Virus record (IMG/VR): IMGVR_UViG_3300042564_000380 | Span: 1 to 26,781 of that record | From: a virus | Direction: 5' to 3' (one strand) | DNA length: 26,781 bases | Shown: one piece after another, positions 13,265 through 20,751 of the stretch | Position numbering within the stretch: position 1 is the stretch's first letter | Layout of the letters: every line of letters starts with the position of its first letter | Notes under the pieces: generated by a model | The model's database searches: none | What the model saw: only the letters and a program-made list of their open reading frames with translations | Told to the model about the DNA's origin: nothing | Translations under genes and position numbers: made by a program

Positions 13265-15171
13265 TGGCAGAAAAAAAGTATATCGGTAAACCAGGAAAAC
13301 AAGACGATCCTTGCTGGAAGGGATACGAGATGGTAGGCATGAAGAAGAAGGGTGGACGCAAGGTTCCTAACTGTGTACCTGAAGCAACCGATATTATTGC
13401 CAAAGCAAAGGCAGCAGTTGCAAAAAAAGCAGGTGCCAAACTAAAGATGGATCCAGATACTGGAACGCCTGATCATTTTACTGCTGCGATGCGTCGTAAA
13501 AAAGGTTTACCAGAAGAGGCAGATTCTAAGAAGTATCCTAGAAAGGGATTTCCTGAACCTGGAGACTATGGTTATCACCCAAATCCTGGTCTGAAACCAC
13601 AAGAGAGCGACAAAGATGAAGATATGGATGTCGCATACAAGAAAGCAACCGAGAAAGAGGGTCGCAAACCATTGAACGCAAAGATTACTGAGGGTGTGAC
13701 TAATCCAGAAATCAAGAAAGCATATGCTGATCTTATAAAAACTCCTAGTGGTTCTGCTGAGCGCAAATCTGCTATCCGTCGTTACAAGAGTCTTCGTCAG
13801 AATGCTGTCAAGGAAGAATCGGAACTCGAAGAAGCGCATGGCATGTGGAAGGTAGACTTCCCTAAGCAACATGCTGGTAAGGCAGTCGCTGCTGGTTCGG
13901 TTCACGTTAAGGCGCAGAACACTGCTCATGCTCACAAGGTTGCTGCTAAGAGAGTCGGTGTTGATCATAAGATGTTCAAGTCGAAGGTTACTAAGTCGAG
14001 CATTCTTCCAGAGGGCGTTCAACTTGATGAAGTCTTAGGTAAGGACAACGAATGGGGTCGCCCAGAACTACGCAAGAAGTTTGCTGCTATGACTCCAGGA
14101 CAAGAAGGTATGACAGCAGATAAGATCCCATCTTTCGATCCACGTTATGACGATGTAACTACTCAATACTGCGGTGGTATCAGAGAAGGTTATCTTGCTG
14201 AGATTTCTGCCAAGGGTGCAGAGGCACGTGCTAAGTTCCAAACAAAAGTCAGACAAACACTGGCAGATCCTAAGAATATTGCACGAGCAAAGAAAACTCT
14301 TGCTAAGAAAAAAGAAGCAGAGAAAGCAAAAGAACCACCACATCTTGTAATGCAACTGCGCAAAGCAGTAAGCATCGGTTCTAAGGTTCACTTCCAAGAT
14401 GGTCAACATCACACAATTGCTCCTAACCATGCTGATGTATTCATGAACAAGTATAACTCTGCCAAGTCTTCTATTGAAAAAGAAGCACTACAGAAACGTG
14501 CTCACAAATCTCACTCTGAGTTTATGAGAACAATTGCTGAAGAAGCGCATGAGAATTGCGGAACTCCTGACTGCTGCCAGATGTGCGACACCGCAGAAAT
14601 GGGAACTCACCACGTTGATTCCTATGAAGCGCACAAGGGTTCGGGCGATCAGATCTCCCCAGTAATTTCACATGATGATGAAGACATCCGCTTCCAAGAT
14701 TTCGATGAAGAAGCATTCGAAAAAGAACTAGAAGCAGATGTCCTTGCTCTTTCGTGGGATGATTTAGTAGATCTCTATGACGAAGATGAAATTGAATATG
14801 ATGAGTCGCCTGATGAAGAAGGCGAAGAACTAGAGGAAGGTATTACTCCTACTGGTCGTCTCAAGAAAAAATTCAATGCGATGCGCACAAAGAGTCGTCG
14901 TATGATGGCAAGAAATATTGCAATCAAGCGTGTGTCTTCACCAGAAAAACTTAAATCTAGATCAATTCGTGCTGCTCGACGCATGGTATACAAGAGACTG
15001 TTGCGCAACAGAGATATTTCTACTGTTTCGGCAACAGAAAAGACACGTCTTGAAGGACAGATAAAGCGCATGGCACCTATGGTTGCTCGTCTATCTGTTA
15101 GAGTCATGCCAGCAGTTCGTAAACTTGAGCAATCAAGAATCAAGAACAGCAGAACCAGAAAGAAAAAGTAA
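13264..15171 (+). CDS. Large basic mosaic protein, probable processed internal head polyprotein
   Basis: 635 residues with distinct blocks: a head block DPCWKGYEMVGMKKKGG (15-31) ending in NCVPEA; a Lys-rich linker; a block at 191-250 starting AHGMWKVDFP; a block at 257-313; a Lys-rich coil (314-425); a Cys cluster (C432, C437, C438, C441); an acidic stretch (470-525); and a very basic C-terminal block (526-635) rich in Arg, Lys and Met. The borders carry I/L-x-E sites: ITE143|G, LEE190|A, LPE250|G, LDE256|V, LAE313|I, IAE426|E and LEE525|G. In T4 such sites are cut by gp21 in the prohead. I infer a polyprotein that yields DNA-associated peptides in the head. Overlaps Rz end by one base and the next gene by one base. 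Confidence 0.65.
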   Translation: MAEKKYIGKPGKQDDPCWKGYEMVGMKKKGGRKVPNCVPEATDIIAKAKAAVAKKAGAKLKMDPDTGTPDHFTAAMRRKKGLPEEADSKKYPRKGFPEPGDYGYHPNPGLKPQESDKDEDMDVAYKKATEKEGRKPLNAKITEGVTNPEIKKAYADLIKTPSGSAERKSAIRRYKSLRQNAVKEESELEEAHGMWKVDFPKQHAGKAVAAGSVHVKAQNTAHAHKVAAKRVGVDHKMFKSKVTKSSILPEGVQLDEVLGKDNEWGRPELRKKFAAMTPGQEGMTADKIPSFDPRYDDVTTQYCGGIREGYLAEISAKGAEARAKFQTKVRQTLADPKNIARAKKTLAKKKEAEKAKEPPHLVMQLRKAVSIGSKVHFQDGQHHTIAPNHADVFMNKYNSAKSSIEKEALQKRAHKSHSEFMRTIAEEAHENCGTPDCCQMCDTAEMGTHHVDSYEAHKGSGDQISPVISHDDEDIRFQDFDEEAFEKELEADVLALSWDDLVDLYDEDEIEYDESPDEEGEELEEGITPTGRLKKKFNAMRTKSRRMMARNIAIKRVSSPEKLKSRSIRAARRMVYKRLLRNRDISTVSATEKTRLEGQIKRMAPMVARLSVRVMPAVRKLEQSRIKNSRTRKKK

Positions 15172-15458
15172 TGTTATCTTTCAAAGAATTTATCACTGAA
15201 GCAGCAGTTGACGGTAAAGGTCATAAGAGTTCCACTGGTGGTCTAACCCAGAAGGGTCGTGACTATTACAACAACAAGTATGGCGGCAATCTACAGGCAC
15301 CAGTAACAACCAAACCTTCTAAGTTGAAGGCAGGCAGCAAAGCAGCGAATCGTCGCAAGTCTTTCTGTGCTAGAATGTCTGGCGTCGATGGACCAATGAA
15401 GGATGAAAAGGGTCGTCCGACTCGCAAGGCACTAGCACTAAGAAAATGGAATTGTTAA
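15171..15458 (+). CDS. Small basic internal head protein with capsid-targeting leader
   Basis: 95 residues. Residues 1-10 are MLSFKEFITE, followed by A: same length and pattern as T4 internal-protein leaders, with I-T-E|A as a good prohead-protease site. The remainder is basic, with GGLTQKGRDYYNNKYGG and the hallmark RKSFCARMSGVDGPMKDEKG, ending in RKALALRKWNC. That C-terminal block is a conserved phage family (DUF6321, as I recall) of unknown function. Two Cys (one in FCAR, one terminal) might bind metal. The mature 85-residue piece would be carried inside the capsid and perhaps injected. Its ATG overlaps the stop of the mosaic protein (TAATG). Confidence 0.82.
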   Translation: MLSFKEFITEAAVDGKGHKSSTGGLTQKGRDYYNNKYGGNLQAPVTTKPSKLKAGSKAANRRKSFCARMSGVDGPMKDEKGRPTRKALALRKWNC

Positions 15459-15459
15459 T

Positions 15460-15897
15460 ATGGATGAATTGAACACATCAATGAAGATAGTGCTCGCAAA
15501 TACTTTTGCGATGTATTTCAAAGCACATGGGCATCACTGGAATGTAGAAGGCAAAGACTTCTCCCAAATGCACGACTTCTTTTCGAACATCTATGAAGAA
15601 CTATTCGCTGCGGTTGATCAGATTGCTGAGCAGATTCGTGCACTAGATGATTATGTGCCTTATGGTCTAGATACTATGTCCAGTATTGCTACCATCAAAG
15701 ATTCATCAATCAATGGTAACAGTATTCCGTCGATGCTTCAAGATTTAATGGATGCCAACGCATCAGTCATCGAAGCATTGAATGCTGCGCATAAACTGGC
15801 GGAAGCAGAAGGTAACAGAGGTCTTGTTAATCATATTGAAGGGCGTCTTGATGTTCATGCTAAGCATGGATGGATGCTTCTCGCAACCTCAAAGTAA
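15460..15897 (+). CDS. Dps/ferritin-like ferroxidase
   Basis: 145 residues, a four-helix ferritin-like protein of the Dps family. The ferroxidase ligands of E. coli Dps map well: H26 (HHWNVEG), H38 (12 residues on), D53 and E57 (D-x3-E in AVDQIAEQIRALD); the position equal to Asp67 is Ser42. Dps proteins form 12-mers that oxidise and store iron with peroxide, and some bind DNA. It is shorter than E. coli Dps (167) and lacks its Lys-rich N-terminal tail, so DNA binding is doubtful. Found one base after the internal-protein gene and just ahead of a late promoter box, it is likely made late and may be packaged or protect DNA during assembly; both are inference. Confidence 0.9.
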   Translation: MDELNTSMKIVLANTFAMYFKAHGHHWNVEGKDFSQMHDFFSNIYEELFAAVDQIAEQIRALDDYVPYGLDTMSSIATIKDSSINGNSIPSMLQDLMDANASVIEALNAAHKLAEAEGNRGLVNHIEGRLDVHAKHGWMLLATSK

Positions 15898-15905
15898 TAT
15901 AAATA
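15898..15905 (+). promoter_or_regulatory. T4-type late promoter box
   Basis: Exact TATAAATA directly after the Dps stop codon, followed by G. The next gene begins at 15931 behind an AGAGG ribosome site (15917-15921), a spacing like that at the 10139 box. Confidence 0.7.
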
Positions 15906-15930
15906 GATAAAAGATTAGAGGAATCATTTA

Positions 15931-17205
15931 ATGAGACTAGAACAAGTTATTAGGTCAACTATGACTGAAGCGATGGACATGGACGGCAGACTCGACCAGT
16001 TGGTTCGCGCTGGTTTGATGCCAACAAGTTCGCTGCCACTTTTGAAGCGTGCCATTTCTAGAATGCATGCTGGTATGTCACTTCAGGGTGCTGAGCGTGA
16101 TGTAATGAACATGTTCATCAGTTCGATGATGTTCATTGTTCTCGGTGATGACACTGTATTCAATAAGGCACGTGCTGGCGCCAAGTCATATGCTACTGAA
16201 GCAAAAGAAAAGACAGAGTATGACTACGAAGGTGACATGGCAATGGGTCAACTGAAGTCAATCATTGCTAACTCGCAGCGCATGCATGACATGCTTTCTG
16301 ATGACACCAACCTTCCTGAGTGGGTTCAGTCGAAGATTACTTTAGCAGAAGATTATATCTCGACCGCAAGCAATTACATGCAAGGTGAGATGAATGAAGA
16401 AGTTGAATCGATCGACGAACTCTCAAAGAAGACCATGGGTTCCTACATCAAGAAGGCATCTGGTGCTGAAAAACCAAAGAATGTAATGGATCCAAAGAAT
16501 GTTCCTCTGACAAAAATCGCTGCTTACCAAGGTGACAGTGAAACAGGACACTTCGGTAAGAGATTCAATCAGGCAACCTATGATAAGGCAGAACGTCTTC
16601 ACAAGAACCGTTCACAAGGAATCACAAGAGCTGCTGATAAACTTGCCAAAGAAGAAGTCGAACAGGTCGATGAGATCTCGAAAGCAATGGCAGGTCGCTA
16701 CATCAACAAAGCGAAAAACTCTATTGACCTAACTGCTTGGAGACAAGGATACAAAGAAGCAGGCGCTGGCAGTCCTTCGAAGCAAATGGAAAAGAAGTTG
16801 TCGAAGCGCCACAAAGGTATAGAAACTGCAGTCAAGAAGTTGACTAAAGAAGAATCCGAAAACCTTGACGAACTGTCAAAGGCAACAATGGGTCGTTATA
16901 TCAATAAGGCTGCCACAAAAATGGGCAGTCAAGGTGTTACTGCTGGTCTGAAGATTGCTGCCGATGAAAAGTCGAGCAAGAACTTCAAGGACATGGGCAA
17001 GCGCGAAAAGGGTATCTCGAGAGCAGTTAATAAACTGACCAAAGAAGATATTGATGCAGTAAAACAAATGAACGAGTCATATAAGACTGCATTTGAAACT
17101 GCTCTAAATGAATATGGTATCAAGTCTCCCTCGGAACTTGATGAATCGAAAAGAAAAGAATTTTTCAATCACGTAGACCTAGAATTTAAAAAGGGAGACA
17201 ATTAA
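15931..17205 (+). CDS. Internal/core virion protein with three tandem DELSK repeats
   Basis: 424 residues. The N-terminus MRLEQVIRSTMTE|A recalls a prohead leader. Residues 15-155 are helical, with QLKSIIANSQRMHDML and LPEWVQSKITLAEDYI, a stretch I associate with phage head proteins. Residues 161-372 hold three repeats, each opening (I/V/L)DE(L/I)SK..MG.YI.KA and closing KGI..AV.KLTKE: 161-241, 246-307 and 312-372. Each repeat starts at an I/V/L-D-E site that the prohead protease might cut. The end (FETALNEYGIKSPSELDESKRKEFFNHV) is a further module. The protein is basic and helical, fitting a scaffold or internal head protein. It has its own late box at 15898. Confidence 0.7.
   Translation: MRLEQVIRSTMTEAMDMDGRLDQLVRAGLMPTSSLPLLKRAISRMHAGMSLQGAERDVMNMFISSMMFIVLGDDTVFNKARAGAKSYATEAKEKTEYDYEGDMAMGQLKSIIANSQRMHDMLSDDTNLPEWVQSKITLAEDYISTASNYMQGEMNEEVESIDELSKKTMGSYIKKASGAEKPKNVMDPKNVPLTKIAAYQGDSETGHFGKRFNQATYDKAERLHKNRSQGITRAADKLAKEEVEQVDEISKAMAGRYINKAKNSIDLTAWRQGYKEAGAGSPSKQMEKKLSKRHKGIETAVKKLTKEESENLDELSKATMGRYINKAATKMGSQGVTAGLKIAADEKSSKNFKDMGKREKGISRAVNKLTKEDIDAVKQMNESYKTAFETALNEYGIKSPSELDESKRKEFFNHVDLEFKKGDN
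16411..17046 (+). repeat. Three degenerate tandem repeats within the 15931 gene
   Basis: Protein-level repeats encoded at 16411-16653, 16666-16851 and 16864-17046. Shared core: DELSK-x-TMGRYINKA at the start and K-x-KGI-x-x-AVxKLTKE at the end. Middle parts differ in length and sequence. DNA identity is low, so the duplications are old or under diversifying change. Confidence 0.75.
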
Positions 17206-18806
17206 TGTCCGCATGGGGTAAATCAGATAATAAATCATCGGATGGTACAGTAGCATTATCTGCACCATCTATCACATTCAACGCCGCGACAGGTCATGCT
17301 GCTGGCGTTTATACTTCGGCAGGTCATCCATTCCAACTTGGTGATCCTGTTGTATATTCAAACGGTTCAGGAACTTCGGTCGTTGGTCTAACATCTGGTA
17401 GCACATACTATGTTACCAACGTAACAGCAAACACTTTCATGGTTGCTTCCACAGAAGACCGTGCGCTACGCAACGTTCCTGAAGCAATCGTATCAACTGA
17501 TGGTATTGGTTCTTCGCATACGTTCACGTTGCCACTTGCACTTGGTCGCGGAACTCTAACAGGTACTAACAGCACAATATTTACTGAAGAACTGTCTGTC
17601 GGTGACATTGTTCGCGCTTCGTCAACGGGTGGCAATCAGGAAATGATTGTAATCGCAGTTACTAGTGACACACTTGCTACTGTAATTAACGCGAATCCAG
17701 GTACGACTCTGACTGCATTTGCTGATGATTCGGCTTATAGAATCCACGAGAAACCAACCTTTGTTTCTTCTGTTGCGACAACTGACTTCGAATCAACACA
17801 AGTATTCGGCGTAAGAAGCGACGAAATCCATGGTGACCAACAAGGTGGTTATGTTTCGGCAATCTCTCTACAAACTGCTGGTGTTGCTAAGTATGTTGAA
17901 GTTCCTGCAGTAACAGTAGGTTCTTCTGAAAATGGTAGTGACGCTGCAGGTATTGCTGTTATCACTGCTGGTGCAGTATCGACGGTTACGGTCGATGATC
18001 GTGGCGATGGATATGAAGCAGCACCTACTGTTACAGTAGAGACACCAAGATTGACCATTCCTTCGACAATGTTCAACACCAACGACACCATCACATACAG
18101 TGCAAATCACTTACTAGTAACTGGCGATGAAGTAAACTTCATCATCGGCACTGGTGATCGTCCGCACTTTGATGCGGTAACTGTCAATGCTGACACGGGT
18201 GCTTTTAATCTGTCAACCGAAGAAGTAACTTCTGCGGCACACAAATTCATCACAGGCGATTACGTTCGCTATAGCACTGCTGGAACTCCACCGACTGGTC
18301 TGACATCTGGCAACTACTACTTCATCGTTAAGACTGGTGCTAATACATTCAAGTTGGCAGCATCGTATGCCGATGCTGTTGCGACATCTCCAGTAATTGT
18401 TGGTCTAAGTGGAAGTCCTGCAGGAACAAGTCATACATTTACTGCTCACCTAACTAACGATAAACCTTACTACATCATCAAGACTGGTGATACCACATTC
18501 AAGTTGGCACGTACCGCTGCTCTAGCAACTGCTGGTACTGCGGTTGACATTACATATGTTGGAACTGATGGTTCAGACAGAAAGATGTTCCTGACTTCTG
18601 GTGCTCCAGTATTCAAGGCAGCGCTCGGTGTAAACCAAGGAATTGACAATGCCGAATCTGGTGCTGTTGCTCACACTGGTTGGGTGCATCGCAAGGTTCT
18701 AACGGGTCGCCACGCTGGTCGTATCCAGTATGAAGTTCTAGTGGCACTTTCGAAGAACGGTATCACTAGTGATGCTGGTGATGATACTGCGTTCCCAGAG
18801 GACTAA
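17205..18806 (+). CDS. Putative virion surface protein with repeated beta modules
   Basis: 533 residues, Thr/Ser/Gly-rich and beta-stranded. It begins MSAWGKSDNKSSDGT. A repeated module of about 43 residues appears at 40-82 (GHPFQLGDPVVY...GLTSGSTYYVTNVTANTFMVA) and 345-387 (AHKFITGDYVRY...GLTSGNYYFIVKTGANTFKLA), with a shortened copy at 413-437 (PYYIIKTGDTTFKLA) and a weak one near 301. The C-terminus (AVAHTGWVHRKVLTGRHAGRIQYEVLVALS) resembles the end of virion proteins known to me from marine T4-like phages. It may be a head decoration or baseplate-associated protein. It overlaps the preceding stop by one base. Confidence 0.72.
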   Translation: MSAWGKSDNKSSDGTVALSAPSITFNAATGHAAGVYTSAGHPFQLGDPVVYSNGSGTSVVGLTSGSTYYVTNVTANTFMVASTEDRALRNVPEAIVSTDGIGSSHTFTLPLALGRGTLTGTNSTIFTEELSVGDIVRASSTGGNQEMIVIAVTSDTLATVINANPGTTLTAFADDSAYRIHEKPTFVSSVATTDFESTQVFGVRSDEIHGDQQGGYVSAISLQTAGVAKYVEVPAVTVGSSENGSDAAGIAVITAGAVSTVTVDDRGDGYEAAPTVTVETPRLTIPSTMFNTNDTITYSANHLLVTGDEVNFIIGTGDRPHFDAVTVNADTGAFNLSTEEVTSAAHKFITGDYVRYSTAGTPPTGLTSGNYYFIVKTGANTFKLAASYADAVATSPVIVGLSGSPAGTSHTFTAHLTNDKPYYIIKTGDTTFKLARTAALATAGTAVDITYVGTDGSDRKMFLTSGAPVFKAALGVNQGIDNAESGAVAHTGWVHRKVLTGRHAGRIQYEVLVALSKNGITSDAGDDTAFPED

Positions 18807-18809
18807 TAT

Positions 18810-19262
18810 ATGGCAGACAGTAAAGTAACCGCCATGAATCCAGCGACGTCGGTCTCGCCAACCGACGTCCTGTATCTCGTGAAACCAAATACAAGTCCAT
18901 ATGATCATAAGGTTACTGTTGCCAATTTTTTTGGTGGCATTCCAGTTCCCGTAGTTCTGGAAGACGATCTGATTCTTGGTGGCACCGTGCAGACAATGAG
19001 TTCTGCTGGTGCCATCAGTGTTTCTACATTAGTAACCAGAATCAATTCACCAGATGGTGCAGGAACTTTGACTATTCCTGATGGGGTTGATGGACAAATT
19101 AAAGTTATCGTAATGGTAAGCAACACAGGTAATCATGCATTGACCATCAATTCAAATATTGGTCATACTTCTATTGTTTTCAATCGTCCAGGTAGAACTG
19201 CTACTCTTATGTTCTTGGCAGGAAATTGGTATTTCCTCGGGGGAACGGCGACAGTTACATAA
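18810..19262 (+). CDS. Small beta-rich virion protein
   Basis: 150 residues. Opening MADSKVTAMNPATSVSPTDVLYLV resembles the N-terminal motif of phage tail fibre or neck-associated proteins ('MADSKITALT...TPTDVLYVV'). The rest is strand-rich with Gly/Thr/Asn (GAGTLTIPDGVDGQIKVIVMV, HALTINSNIG) and ends NWYFLGGTATVT, like a trimerising fibre tip. Function remains a guess. A perfect nine-base hairpin lies over codons 13-20. The ATG is three bases after the previous stop. Confidence 0.7.
   Translation: MADSKVTAMNPATSVSPTDVLYLVKPNTSPYDHKVTVANFFGGIPVPVVLEDDLILGGTVQTMSSAGAISVSTLVTRINSPDGAGTLTIPDGVDGQIKVIVMVSNTGNHALTINSNIGHTSIVFNRPGRTATLMFLAGNWYFLGGTATVT
18845..18869 (+). repeat. Perfect GC-rich inverted repeat near the start of a virion gene
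   Basis: GACGTCGGT (18845-18853) and ACCGACGTC (18861-18869) are exact complements around a seven-base loop (CTCGCCA). The stem is much richer in G and C than its surroundings and lies about 35 bases inside the gene starting at 18810. It could slow ribosomes or RNA polymerase; no T-run follows. Confidence 0.6.
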
Positions 19263-19263
19263 C

Positions 19264-19626
19264 ATGCTAGAACTAAATAATGATACCTTCTTGATTTATG
19301 CTATTAAAAATTATGACAATCCCAGTTGTAATGGGATGCCTGATTTAGAAGAAGACATGAAGAGATTCAAATATATAAAACGATTGTTTAAGAGATATGA
19401 AAAAACTGATGTCTTGAATGAACGTTTGATATTGAATCACATAATTGTTTTATATAATGTGTTTGGTAATGCCGCAACTAAGATGCTGTTTTACAAAATA
19501 GAAGAGAAATATTGGCACTACTTGAAAACATTCCTTGTTTTTCTCAATAGAATGACAAGTAGTTCTATGGTTGAGGTCAACTTAGACCATAAAATAGTTA
19601 CAAAGTTAAGGGAACTTAATGTCTAG
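19264..19626 (+). CDS. Conserved phage protein of unknown function
   Basis: 120 residues from the ATG at 19264, which lies one base after the previous stop; a longer in-frame start at 19159 would overlap the preceding gene by 104 bases and adds nothing recognisable. The sequence is helical and has TFLIYAIKNYDNPSCNGMPDLEEDMKRFKYIKRLFKRY, then RLILNHIIVLYNVFGNAATKML. I recall very similar short proteins in marine T4-like phages, always beside the next gene (MSRFVDAL...). No function is known to me. It overlaps that next gene by eight bases, indicating coupled translation. Confidence 0.82.
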   Translation: MLELNNDTFLIYAIKNYDNPSCNGMPDLEEDMKRFKYIKRLFKRYEKTDVLNERLILNHIIVLYNVFGNAATKMLFYKIEEKYWHYLKTFLVFLNRMTSSSMVEVNLDHKIVTKLRELNV

Positions 19627-20305
19627 ATTTGTAGATGCACTGATAACATATCGTATTCTAAGGTTGTTGACTACACCTTTCGATCAACAGGATGCATTTC
19701 GTCTAGGATTGATCGATAAGCATGGTAATCGATTGAAGAAAGAGAATGAACTAAATACTACTGAAGAACAAGAGGCGTATAGTCTGCTTCATAGAATGGT
19801 ATTTAGATTGAAACGAATCATCGAGAAGGTTCCTATGGACAATAAGAACTTCCTTTCATTTGCTACTGCTGTTGCATTAGTAAGAGAAGGTATAGAATAT
19901 GATGATGAAATATTAGAGGAAGTTTTTTATATGACACAAGAACGCCAAGATGTCAAGGAATTGGCAGAAGAATTAGAATCAGGTAAGATGCTTTCGTTCA
20001 AGGGATTTCTTGAAGAAAAGATTAACATGAAGTCTGCGTCAATGGGTGATGTCATCACTGACTTTAAAAAGTCAGATGCCCCTCAGTTTAAAGGTAAGAG
20101 CAAAGAGAAGCGTCGCCAGATGGCAATCGCTGCCAAACTTGCCAACGAAGAAATGGGCGTTGCTGGTGGTGGAGTTGCTGGGATTGGTATTCCGCATCCA
20201 ACAAAAGCAAACCAAGCAGAACCTGGACTTACCAAGAGTCAGCAGAAAAAATACAAAAAGAAAAACAAAGCAGGTGTACCTGCTGTATTGATTAGAAGGA
20301 AGTAA
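19619..20305 (+). CDS. Conserved phage protein with an internal capsid-targeting-like motif
   Basis: 228 residues in two parts. Residues 1-122 (MSRFVDALITYRILRLLTTPFDQQDAFRLGLIDKHG...) are a helical domain of a conserved marine T4-like phage family. Residue 124 is Met, followed by LSFKGFLEE, so 124-133 repeat the ten-residue head leader (with L-E-E as cleavage point). After it comes a basic part with DAPQFKGKSKEKRRQMAIAAKLA, Gly-rich GGGVAGIGIP and a Lys-rich end. Either the protease cuts the full protein at E133, or translation can start at M124 (codon at 19988) to make a 105-residue internal protein. The upstream site there (AGGTAAG) is weak. Likely a head protein; function unknown. Confidence 0.75.
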   Translation: MSRFVDALITYRILRLLTTPFDQQDAFRLGLIDKHGNRLKKENELNTTEEQEAYSLLHRMVFRLKRIIEKVPMDNKNFLSFATAVALVREGIEYDDEILEEVFYMTQERQDVKELAEELESGKMLSFKGFLEEKINMKSASMGDVITDFKKSDAPQFKGKSKEKRRQMAIAAKLANEEMGVAGGGVAGIGIPHPTKANQAEPGLTKSQQKKYKKKNKAGVPAVLIRRK

Positions 20306-20306
20306 C

Positions 20307-20741
20307 ATGAAGGGTATATTCGATTTTGTCAAAGTGTCGAACAGTATCGACTCTCTAGAAAAACTAGAGATCGAAAAGGGTAAAGTCCAGATCATGATCA
20401 TGAAGATGGCAGCAGTTACGCTGGGATCTATCATGCTTTCTGTTGTGATCATGATGTTGATCGGATTGTTTTTACCAAATGCAATGATCGATAACAATGA
20501 GATCTTCAAGATTATTGGTCCAGCATTCTCGATGATTGTTGGTGCGTTCGTTGGTGCATTTGCTACAATGATGAACATGAAAGTTTCTGAGTTTGATCCA
20601 AATGTTAAAGTCCAAGAAATGGGCAAGACCGATTATAAGCACATCGCTGAAGCAAACTCTATCGAAGCAGATACTGAAATCAGATTGATGGCAGCGGTCG
20701 ATAAGTATAAAAATAGCGACGATGACTTCGGTCCATTCTAA
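20307..20741 (+). CDS. Putative holin (two membrane segments)
   Basis: 144 residues: a charged N-terminal helix (SIDSLEKLEIEKGKVQIMIMKMAA), membrane segment 1 at about 35-57 (VTLGSIMLSVVIMMLIGLFL), a short loop with NAMIDNNE, membrane segment 2 at about 67-89 (FKIIGPAFSMIVGAFVGAFATM), and a charged C-terminal tail. The layout and the place immediately ahead of the endolysin (10 bases) fit a holin that opens the inner membrane at the timed end of infection. Unlike T4 gpT it has two membrane spans. A T4-type rI/antiholin is not evident nearby, though the coiled-coil protein at 22103 is a candidate. Holin function is inferred from context and topology. Confidence 0.65.
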   Translation: MKGIFDFVKVSNSIDSLEKLEIEKGKVQIMIMKMAAVTLGSIMLSVVIMMLIGLFLPNAMIDNNEIFKIIGPAFSMIVGAFVGAFATMMNMKVSEFDPNVKVQEMGKTDYKHIAEANSIEADTEIRLMAAVDKYKNSDDDFGPF

Positions 20742-20751
20742 GGAGTAGATA

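Noticed and set aside
17849-18110. Two long minus-strand open frames opposite the virion surface protein
   Set aside because: They mirror the Thr/Val-rich repeats of the real gene, have no ribosome site and lie on the otherwise unused strand.
19159-19263. Extended start for the 120-residue protein
   Set aside because: The extension is a shadow of the preceding gene; the ATG at 19264 fits the spacing and the family.
20352-20370. Inverted repeat TCTCTAG-aaaaa-CTAGAGA in the holin candidate
   Set aside because: Only seven pairs, AT-rich, no T-run, within codons 16-22; may be chance, so not listed as a regulatory site.
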